Positions 1 to 5,024 of a stretch of 5,024 nt of DNA are shown here, in pieces. Within the stretch, counting starts at the first letter, position 1, and each line of letters opens with the position of its first letter. The notes beneath the pieces are model-generated. The model saw only the letters and a program-made list of their open reading frames with translations, was not told where the DNA came from and made no database searches. A program made the position numbers and the translations under genes. The stretch lies in the NCBI GenBank assembly GCA_014323965.1, contig JACONB010000164.1:1-5024 (forward strand), read 5' to 3'. The DNA comes from Prochloron sp. SP5CPC1. Lineage in GTDB: Bacteria; Cyanobacteriota; Cyanobacteriia; Cyanobacteriales; Prochloraceae.

Positions 1-91
1 ATTGCAGTTTTCTCACCATGGGGATGGCTGCTTCGTAGCTATAATCCTCCGGATTGAGCAGAGTTCCATCTAAGTCAGTAAAAAATAACAT
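1..91 (-). CDS. HAD-IIB family phosphatase, mannosyl/glucosyl-3-phosphoglycerate phosphatase-like (N-terminal fragment)
   Basis: Reading the minus strand from an ATG at 91-89 gives 30 codons that run off the window edge. The protein begins MLFFTDLDGTLLNPEDYSYE. The FTDLDGTLL stretch is HAD motif I; Asp6 would be the nucleophile and Asp8 the acid/base. The following N-P-E-D-Y-S-Y-E-A-A-I-P pattern resembles the mannosyl-3-phosphoglycerate phosphatase branch of HAD-IIB enzymes, which remove phosphate from glycosyl-3-phosphoglycerate to give the compatible solute mannosyl- or glucosylglycerate. The substrate is inferred from this short stretch only; another Cof-type sugar phosphatase is possible. 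The catalytic motifs II-III and the cap domain lie outside the window. The start is the only ATG near motif I and puts it at the very N-terminus, as usual. There is no Shine-Dalgarno sequence, and I could not pick a confident minus-strand promoter. It is divergent from rpsT. Confidence 0.72.
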   Translation of the reverse strand, partial: MLFFTDLDGTLLNPEDYSYEAAIPMVRKLQ

Positions 92-136
92 ACTTTTATA
101 TGAAAAATTTATTGAAATTATTCCTAAGTCTAACAG

Positions 137-249
137 AGTCAGCGTGATAAAGAAAACCTGCCGCTGTTGCCCAAATTTGAACAAATTAGACAGTTCGGCA
201 GCAACAGCAATCTTGAATCTACCACTACAATGAGACCGTAGTCAGCGTG
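137..249. repeat. 10-bp direct repeats flanking a palindromic stretch
   Basis: AGTCAGCGTG occurs at 137-146 and again at 240-249. Between the copies lies nested dyad symmetry: CTGCCG (158-163) pairs with CGGCAG (196-201) around AATTTG-AA-CAAATT (174-187). A second, mutually exclusive pairing joins GCTGTTGC (163-170) with GCAACAGC (201-208). No coding frame of interest covers it. The stretch sits upstream of the HAD phosphatase, so it would lie in that gene's promoter/leader region. It could be an interspersed repeat, a regulatory site or chance; no function can be assigned. Confidence 0.4.
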
Positions 250-282
250 CCGCGAAGCGGATCCCGGCAAAGCCGGGGTCGC
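245..282. repeat. GC-rich double-hairpin intergenic element
   Basis: Two adjacent perfect or near-perfect hairpins are visible. CCGC-GAA-GCGG spans 250-260. The second has the 9-bp stem 260-268/272-280 with a single T:G wobble and an AAA loop; its core is CCCGGC-AAA-GCCGGG. The element is much richer in G+C than the AT-rich DNA around it and is bounded by GCG (245-247) and CGC (280-282). It resembles the short palindromic interspersed elements that many filamentous cyanobacteria carry in spacers. It lacks a following T-run on either strand, so it does not look like an intrinsic terminator. Family membership is inferred; copy number in the genome cannot be seen here. Confidence 0.55.
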
Positions 283-318
283 AAAATCCTTCATTCAAAA
301 TACGTCCCGGATGATTTT

Positions 319-453
319 TCAGTTGCTTGCTTCCAGTTTGCGAACTTTTTGAGCAATAATATCGGGGGTCAACAAAATTGCCGCAGCAAATGAGTCTTGT
401 TTTGCGACGTTGACAGGATTGGCCGCCGAATCTGCTAAAATTAAGAACTGAAT
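319..453 (-). pseudogene. hisD: Relic of histidinol dehydrogenase (hisD), internal fragment
   Basis: Minus-strand codons from 453 down to a TGA at 321-319 encode a 44-residue open stretch preceded by an in-frame TAG (456-454) and containing no ATG start. It contains ILADSAANPVNVA followed by QDSFAAAILLTPDIIAQKV. These match consecutive parts of HisD, which makes histidine from histidinol: in E. coli the segment reads VIADSGATPDFVA, then SDLLSQAEH, then a stretch ending VILLTP. Here the middle part (cyanobacterial ADLLAQAEHD-like) is collapsed to about one residue, a net loss of about seven codons. That removes the position of E. coli zinc ligand Gln259 and leaves Gln where His262 is expected. 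The full enzyme is about 430 residues, so nearly everything is missing. I infer a dead fragment, with an intact hisD elsewhere. The alignment is from memory; a chance match is possible but unlikely given two collinear blocks. Confidence 0.68.
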
Positions 454-483
454 CTAGAATGACAGAATTGAGCTATGTTGGAG

Positions 484-512
484 TTGTCAAAGGCGGTGAA
501 GAATGATACGAT
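484..512 (+). promoter_or_regulatory. Predicted sigma70-type promoter for rpsT-tatD-rpoB
   Basis: TTGTCA (484-489) matches the -35 consensus at five of six positions. After a 17-bp spacer comes TACGAT (507-512), four of six matches to TATAAT including the key first T, second A and last T. The bases TGA at 504-506 give an extended -10 (TGn). Transcription would start near 519-520, leaving a leader of about 55 nt before the GTG of rpsT. It is the best-spaced promoter in the 92-573 region on the plus strand. Not experimentally supported. Confidence 0.5.
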
Positions 513-573
513 GCTAATCTTACCGTGTCTGCGGACAAATGTAAATCACAATCACTGAAAATCTGCGAAAACT

Positions 574-888
574 GTGGCCAATATAAAATCTGCAATTAAG
601 CGCGTCAAGATAGCCGAGCGAAACAGACTCCGGAACAAAGCCTATAAGTCAGCGGTGAAAACCCTGATGAAAAAATGCTATACTTCAATCGCAATATATG
701 GACGCTCCCCGAGTGAGGAGACAAAGTCTGAGGTAAACCAAACCATCTCAGCCGCTTACAGTAAAATAGACAAAGCGGTAAAGCGGCGAGTACTGCATCA
801 GAATAATGGCAACCGTAAGAAAGCAAAACTAGCCAAGGCTTTCAAACAAGTTACTCTTGCCGCCGATGCTGCCGTTAGCACAACCTGA
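574..888 (+). CDS. rpsT: 30S ribosomal protein S20
   Basis: This 104-residue, strongly basic protein starts (M)ANIKSAIKRVKIAERNR, the typical S20 N-terminus, and continues with Lys/Arg-rich helices such as NKAYKSAVKTLMKK (about residues 21-34) and the conserved KAVKRRVLHQNNGNRKKAKLAKA segment near residues 67-89. S20 is a primary 16S rRNA-binding protein that helps fold the 5' domain of the small subunit. The length exceeds E. coli S20 (87 residues) and is near what cyanobacteria carry. The start is GTG at 574: an in-frame TGA at 556-558 lies just upstream and no ATG intervenes. No Shine-Dalgarno sequence precedes it. E. coli rpsT also uses a weak start (UUG), which matters for its self-repression; whether GTG plays that role here is speculation. 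It is the first gene of the probable rpsT-tatD-rpoB unit. Confidence 0.96.
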   Translation: MANIKSAIKRVKIAERNRLRNKAYKSAVKTLMKKCYTSIAIYGRSPSEETKSEVNQTISAAYSKIDKAVKRRVLHQNNGNRKKAKLAKAFKQVTLAADAAVSTT

Positions 889-927
889 CCAAGGGAAGCC
901 GACACTCCCAACGGACCACCAGATCAT

Positions 928-997
928 GGGTTATTGGTTGTGGGTTGTGGGTTATTGGTTATTGAACTAACAACAAATAACGAACAACAAACAACAA
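928..997 (+). repeat. Ten-unit heptamer repeat forming an imperfect hairpin before tatD
   Basis: The 70 bp divide exactly into ten 7-bp units. Five read KGGTTRT (GGGTTAT, TGGTTGT, GGGTTGT, GGGTTAT, TGGTTAT; 928-962), one is a pivot (TGAACTA, 963-969), and four read AYAACRA (ACAACAA, ATAACGA, ACAACAA, ACAACAA; 970-997). The left arm has no C and the right arm only one G. Aligned so that 956 pairs with 976, five or six of seven positions pair in each heptamer, with purine-purine mismatches recurring at the same unit positions, and a short loop near 965-967. The repeat ends on the base before the tatD ATG. It recalls the short tandemly repeated heptanucleotide (STRR) sequences of filamentous cyanobacteria; that link is from memory. 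No T-run follows, so it is not a standard terminator. Confidence 0.8.
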
Positions 998-1795
998 ATG
1001 GAATTAATCGATACCCACGTTCATCTCAACTTTGAGGGATTTCAGCATGATTTAGACTCCCTTCAGAGCCGTTGGCGGGAAGCGGGAGTAGTCCATTTAG
1101 TTCATTCTTGCGTTCACCCGAATGAATTTGAAAGCATTAGACATCTAGCTGATCGCTTCTCCCCTACCCTATCCTTTGCAGTTGGTTTACACCCCCTAGA
1201 TGTAGATAAATGGACAGACTCTACAAGGGATCTAATTATAACTCTCGCCAAAAAAGATCCAAGAGTGGTAGCAATTGGCGAAATGGGTTTGGATTTTTAT
1301 AAGGCTGATAATCGCTTACTTCAAAGAGAAGTCTTGTTAGCTCAACTGGAAATCGCCCGCCTTCTGGATAAACCAGTGATAATCCACTGTCGTAGTGCAG
1401 CAGCATTAATGCGTGAGGTTTTGACAGAATTCTGTAGCTCTGGAGCGGTTAGAGGTGTGATGCATTGTTGGGGGGGAACCCCAGAAGAAACGAAATGGTT
1501 TTTAGCTCTTGGGTTTTACATCAGTTTTAGTGGTTTAGTAACATTTAAGAATGCTAAGAACCTACAAGCATCAGCTAAAATGGTACCAAGCGATCGCCTG
1601 CTAATAGAAACAGATTGTCCCTTTTTGGCTCCAGTACCAAAGCGAGGCTTCAGGAATGAACCAGCTTATGTGCTACATGTAGCCCAACATTTGAGTAGAT
1701 TGCGCTCAGTACCCTTAACAACCCTAGCCGCTCAAACTACCGCAAACGCTCGATCCCTTTTCCAGCTCAACTTCTCCTACTGCGGGAACAATTGA
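998..1795 (+). CDS. tatD: TatD family metal-dependent hydrolase (DNase)
   Basis: The 265-residue protein has the usual TatD length (about 260) and is a complete TIM-barrel amidohydrolase-type enzyme. Metal-binding and catalytic residues are all visible: His7 and His9 in IDTHVHL, Glu95 in AIGEMGLDFY, His130 in VIIHCRSAA, His156 in GVMHCWGG, and Asp206 in LLIETDCPFLAP. The family motif RGFRNEPAYV follows at about 216-225. TatD proteins are cytoplasmic Mg2+-dependent 3'-5' exonucleases/DNases linked to DNA repair; despite the name they are not needed for Tat export. The exact substrate here is inferred. ATG 998 is the first possible start after an in-frame TAA at 968-970 and places the HxH motif at the N-terminus as expected. 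No Shine-Dalgarno is present; the start directly abuts the heptamer hairpin. Position between rpsT and rpoB is typical for cyanobacteria, and co-transcription is likely. One HIP1 site lies inside the gene. Confidence 0.93.
   Translation: MELIDTHVHLNFEGFQHDLDSLQSRWREAGVVHLVHSCVHPNEFESIRHLADRFSPTLSFAVGLHPLDVDKWTDSTRDLIITLAKKDPRVVAIGEMGLDFYKADNRLLQREVLLAQLEIARLLDKPVIIHCRSAAALMREVLTEFCSSGAVRGVMHCWGGTPEETKWFLALGFYISFSGLVTFKNAKNLQASAKMVPSDRLLIETDCPFLAPVPKRGFRNEPAYVLHVAQHLSRLRSVPLTTLAAQTTANARSLFQLNFSYCGNN
1590..1597. repeat. HIP1 octamer (GCGATCGC)
   Basis: A perfect copy of the highly iterated palindrome of cyanobacteria lies within tatD, covering the codons for S-D-R near residue 198-200. A seven-base partial copy (GCGATCG) also occurs near 4909 in rpoB. 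One perfect site in 5 kb is compatible with cyanobacterial origin but is not proof of it. Confidence 0.85.
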
Positions 1796-1852
1796 TCGCT
1801 CTGAACTTATCTCCCCATGTCCCCTCGGAACGCCTGATTTAAAACCAACCCC

Positions 1853-4800
1853 ATGAGCAATACATTACTCCTACCAGACCTGATTGAAATTCAACGCGCT
1901 AGCTTCCGCTGGTTCCTAGAAAAAGGACTAATCGAAGAACTAAATAGCTTCTCACCTATCACTGACTACACTGGAAAGCTGGAATTGCACTTGATAGGCC
2001 AAGACTATAAACTCAAAGAACCAAAGAACGATGTAACGCAAGCAAAGCGCAGGGACAGCACGCACTCCGTTCAAATGTACGTCCCCACTCGCCTCATTAA
2101 CAAGGAAACGGGAGAAATCAAGGAACAGCAGGTGTTTATTGGGGACCTGCCTCTAATGACGGACCGAGGCACCTTTATCATAAACGGGGCAGAACGGGTA
2201 ATCGTCAACCAAATCATCCGCTCTCCGGGAGTATATTACAAAGCAGTAACCGATAAAAATGATTCTCTTACTTATTCCGCTAGTTTAATCCCCAACAGAG
2301 GAGCATGGCTGAAATTTGAGACGGACAAAAATGACCTGGTGTGGGTGCGGATAGATAAAACACGGAAGCTGTCCGCTCAAGTCCTGCTTAAGGCAGCAGG
2401 ATGTACCGATAATGAGATAATGAATGCTCTCCGTCACCCAGATTATTACGAGAAAACATTATCTATTGAGGGCAATCCATCTGGCGACGAAGCCTTATTG
2501 GAACTTTATAGGAAGCTGCGCCCCGGTGAACCGCCCACCGTAAGCGGAGGGAAACAGTTGTTACATGCTCGTTTCTTTGATAATAAGCGTTATGATTTGG
2601 GACGAGTGGGACGCTATAAGCTGAATAAAAAGCTGCGGTTAAGGGTGGCGGATACAGTACGGGTGCTGACACAGACGGATATCTTGGCCGTCGTGGATTA
2701 TTTGATTAATCTGTCCTTTGATGTGGGTAGCGTTGATGATATTGACCATTTGGGAAACCGCCGAGTGCGCTCCGTAGGTGAGTTGCTCCAAAACCAAATA
2801 CGGGTAGGACTGAATCGCCTGGAAAGAATTATTAAGGAAAGGATGACTGTCAGTGAAGCTGATAATCTCACTCCAGGCGCCCTCGTCAACCCTAAACCAT
2901 TAATAGCAGCAGTTAAAGAGTTCTTTGGTTCCTCTCAACTCTCCCAATTTATGGACCAAACTAATCCTCTGGCCGAGTTGACCCATAAGCGCCGTATTTC
3001 AGCCCTCGGTCCCGGAGGACTAACCAGGGAAAGAGCCGGTTTTGCCGTGCGAGATATTCACCCTAGTCATTATGGTCGTATTTGTCCAGTGGAAACTCCT
3101 GAGGGACCAAATGCGGGGTTGATTTGCTCTCTGGCAACAATGGCGAAAGTCAATGAATATGGCTTTATCGCTACACCTTATTACCGAGTGGAATCCGGAC
3201 GGGTGCTGAAGGAAGAAGAGCCAGTTTATCTCACTGCTGATGAAGAGGATGATTTGCGTGTCGCTCCCGGGGACGTGGCTACTGATGACCATGGGAATAT
3301 TCTGTCCGATACAGTAACAGTGCGCTATCGTCAGGAGTTTTCGAACACAGTACCGACAGCTGTAGACTATGTAGCTGTTTCTCCCGTACAAATTGTTTCT
3401 GTAGCTACCTCAATGATTCCTTTTTTGGAACATGATGATGCCAACCGAGCGCTAATGGGGTCGAATATGCAGCGGCAGGCTGTCCCCTTACTTAGACCAG
3501 AGCGACCCTTAGTAGGGACCGGATTGGAAGCACAGGCAGCTCGCGATTCAGGAATGGTAGTAATCAACCGCACCGAAGGGACAGTCAGCTATGTAGATGC
3601 CAAAATGATTAGAGTTAGGTCGAAAGAGTCCAGAGTTGAAACTGAATATTCTTTGCAGAAATATCAGCGTTCTAACCAGGATACTTGTTTGAATCAACGT
3701 CCTTTGGTCTATGTGGGAGAACACGTAGTAAGGGGTCAGGTTCTGGCAGATGGTTCTTCTACAGAAGGAGGGGAACTAGCTTTGGGACAGAATATCCTGG
3801 TGGCTTATATGCCTTGGGAGGGATATAACTATGAGGATGCTTTCCTGATTAGCGAACGGTTGGTCTATGAGGATTTTTATACTAGTATCCATGTAGAGAA
3901 GTATGAGATTGAGGCACGGAGCACTAAGTTAGGACCGGAAGAAATTACTCGCGAAATTCCCAATGTAGGGGAAGATTCTCTTCGCAATTTAGATGAGTTT
4001 GGCATTATCCTGATCGGTGCTTGGGTCGAAGCTGGAGATATTCTGGTAGGAAAGGTAACACCTAAGGGAGAATCAGAGCAACCACCAGAAGAGAAGTTGC
4101 TGCGGGCTATTTTTGGGGAAAAGGCTCGGGATGTACGAGATAATTCCCTGCGAGTTACTAATGGGGAAAAGGGCCGAGTAGTTGATGTGCGGGTGTTTAC
4201 TCGCGAAAAGGGGGATGAGTTGCCCCCCGGAGCGAATATGGTGGTGCGGGTATATGTGGCGATCTTACGGAAGATTCAGGTAGGGGATAAGATGGCAGGT
4301 AGGCACGGGAATAAGGGGATTATCTCTCGGATTTTGCCTATCGAGGATATGCCTTATTTGCCGGATGGAACTCCGGTAGACATCGTGCTAAATCCATTAG
4401 GAGTACCCTCCCGGATGAACGTAGGTCAAGTATTTGAATGTATGCTAGGTTGGGCAGGAGAAAAATTAAACAAGCGATTTAAGGTAACTTTATTTGACGA
4501 AATGTATGGAACGGAGGCGTCGAGGGAAACGGTTCACGGTTTGCTATATCTCGCGAGTAATCGCCCGGATTTGGATTGGATTTTTGATGAAAAAAATCCA
4601 GGTAAAGTTCAGGTGTTTGATGGTCGTACTGGGGAGGCGTTTGACCAACCAGTGACGGTGGGGATGGCTTATATGTTGAAATTAGTGCATTTAGTAGATG
4701 ACAAAATCCACGCTCGTTCTACTGGTCCTTATTCTTTGGTGACCCAACAGCCTTTAGGGGGCAAAGCCCAGCAGGGAGGTCAGCGTTTTGGTGAGATGGA

Positions 4801-5024
4801 AGTGTGGGCTTTGGAAGCTTACGGGGCTGCTTATACCCTCCAAGAGTTGCTGACGGTGAAGTCAGATGATATGCAGGGAAGGAATGAGACGTTGAATGCG
4901 ATCGTTAAAGGTCAGTCGATTCCCCGACCAGGTACTCCAGAATCTTTTAAGGTGCTGATGCGGGAGTTGCAATCTCTGGGTCTGGATATTGCCGTTCATA
5001 AGGTGGCGACTCGTGAAGATGACA
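1853..5024 (+). CDS. rpoB: DNA-directed RNA polymerase beta subunit (3' end beyond window)
   Basis: I translated the frame from ATG 1853 to 5023 by hand and found 1057 codons with no stop or frameshift; only a few dozen C-terminal residues should be missing. It begins MSNTLLLPDLIEIQRASFRW. An in-frame TGA at 1835-1837 rules out a much earlier start; there is no Shine-Dalgarno. Beta and beta' form the catalytic cleft. Landmarks in order: lobe/protrusion (about 10-350); rifampicin-binding region (about 359-420) with wild-type Gln365, Asp368, His378, Arg381 and Ser383 (E. coli 513, 516, 526, 529, 531) and Pro416 (E. coli 564); GYNYEDA with Glu661/Asp662 by the active site; and GDKMAGRHGNKG with Lys813 and Lys821 (E. 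coli Lys1065/Lys1073, contacting the initiating nucleotide). The large E. coli insertion before that motif is absent, as in cyanobacteria. Two conserved-site changes, Thr769 and Ile804-Leu805, are discussed under findings. It lies 57 bp after tatD, probably in one operon, with rpoC1 expected next. Confidence 0.97.
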   Translation, partial: MSNTLLLPDLIEIQRASFRWFLEKGLIEELNSFSPITDYTGKLELHLIGQDYKLKEPKNDVTQAKRRDSTHSVQMYVPTRLINKETGEIKEQQVFIGDLPLMTDRGTFIINGAERVIVNQIIRSPGVYYKAVTDKNDSLTYSASLIPNRGAWLKFETDKNDLVWVRIDKTRKLSAQVLLKAAGCTDNEIMNALRHPDYYEKTLSIEGNPSGDEALLELYRKLRPGEPPTVSGGKQLLHARFFDNKRYDLGRVGRYKLNKKLRLRVADTVRVLTQTDILAVVDYLINLSFDVGSVDDIDHLGNRRVRSVGELLQNQIRVGLNRLERIIKERMTVSEADNLTPGALVNPKPLIAAVKEFFGSSQLSQFMDQTNPLAELTHKRRISALGPGGLTRERAGFAVRDIHPSHYGRICPVETPEGPNAGLICSLATMAKVNEYGFIATPYYRVESGRVLKEEEPVYLTADEEDDLRVAPGDVATDDHGNILSDTVTVRYRQEFSNTVPTAVDYVAVSPVQIVSVATSMIPFLEHDDANRALMGSNMQRQAVPLLRPERPLVGTGLEAQAARDSGMVVINRTEGTVSYVDAKMIRVRSKESRVETEYSLQKYQRSNQDTCLNQRPLVYVGEHVVRGQVLADGSSTEGGELALGQNILVAYMPWEGYNYEDAFLISERLVYEDFYTSIHVEKYEIEARSTKLGPEEITREIPNVGEDSLRNLDEFGIILIGAWVEAGDILVGKVTPKGESEQPPEEKLLRAIFGEKARDVRDNSLRVTNGEKGRVVDVRVFTREKGDELPPGANMVVRVYVAILRKIQVGDKMAGRHGNKGIISRILPIEDMPYLPDGTPVDIVLNPLGVPSRMNVGQVFECMLGWAGEKLNKRFKVTLFDEMYGTEASRETVHGLLYLASNRPDLDWIFDEKNPGKVQVFDGRTGEAFDQPVTVGMAYMLKLVHLVDDKIHARSTGPYSLVTQQPLGGKAQQGGQRFGEMEVWALEAYGAAYTLQELLTVKSDDMQGRNETLNAIVKGQSIPRPGTPESFKVLMRELQSLGLDIAVHKVATREDD

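Noticed and set aside
410..441. A perfect TTGACA (410-415) and an extended -10-like TGCTAAAAT (433-441)
   Set aside because: The spacer is 20 bp, too long for a normal pair, and the sequence lies inside the hisD relic, so its likeness to a promoter may be accidental. The 484-512 candidate has correct spacing.
605..826. 73-codon minus-strand open frame inside rpsT
   Set aside because: It is antisense to a clear S20 gene and shows no recognisable protein pattern.
893..909. GGGA...TCCC inverted repeat just after rpsT as a terminator
   Set aside because: The stem is only 4 bp with a 9-nt loop and no T-run, too weak for an intrinsic terminator.
928..997. Reading the heptamer array as a CRISPR array
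   Set aside because: Units are 7 bp, contiguous, without spacers, and invert at the middle; no cas genes are present.
1796..1852. Possible separate promoter or terminator between tatD and rpoB
   Set aside because: In these 57 bp I found neither a spaced -35/-10 pair nor a hairpin with T-run.
2921..3110. Possible rifampicin-resistance change in RpoB
   Set aside because: Residues equivalent to E. coli Gln513, Asp516, His526, Arg529, Ser531 and Pro564 are all the normal ones.
2463..3573. Several minus-strand open frames of 63-123 codons inside rpoB
   Set aside because: They overlap each other and the conserved rpoB frame and have no recognisable motifs; they are antisense by-products of rpoB codon use.

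Overview
The window looks like the chromosome of a cyanobacterium, probably a filamentous or otherwise repeat-rich one. Three things point there: the gene order rpsT - tatD - rpoB (known in cyanobacteria, where rpoC1 and rpoC2 follow), a beta subunit that reads almost continuously like cyanobacterial RpoB, and one perfect HIP1 octamer (GCGATCGC) together with heptamer-based repeats and GC-rich hairpin repeats between genes. None of the recognised starts has a Shine-Dalgarno sequence, which is common in this phylum. I cannot name the genus.

Layout. Positions 1-91 (minus strand) hold the first 30 codons of a HAD-superfamily phosphatase that resembles mannosyl/glucosyl-3-phosphoglycerate phosphatase. 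Positions 92-573 lie between it and the plus-strand genes and contain a palindromic stretch bracketed by 10-bp direct repeats, a compact GC-rich double hairpin, a minus-strand relic of histidinol dehydrogenase (hisD), and a good extended -10 promoter pointing at rpsT. Then come rpsT (574-888, GTG start), a 109-bp spacer mostly made of ten 7-bp units that fold back on themselves and stop exactly at the next start codon, tatD (998-1795), a 57-bp spacer, and rpoB (1853 to the window end; 1057 codons visible, only a short C-terminal tail missing).

How the genes fit together. rpsT (ribosomal protein S20), tatD (metal-dependent nuclease/hydrolase) and rpoB (RNA polymerase beta) are co-oriented, closely spaced and have no convincing terminator between them, so they probably form the head of a transcription unit continuing into rpoC1/rpoC2. 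The HAD phosphatase is transcribed away from this unit.

I see no new multi-gene system here. The items most worth a second look are the hisD relic, the heptamer hairpin touching the tatD start codon, and two substitutions at normally conserved places in RpoB.
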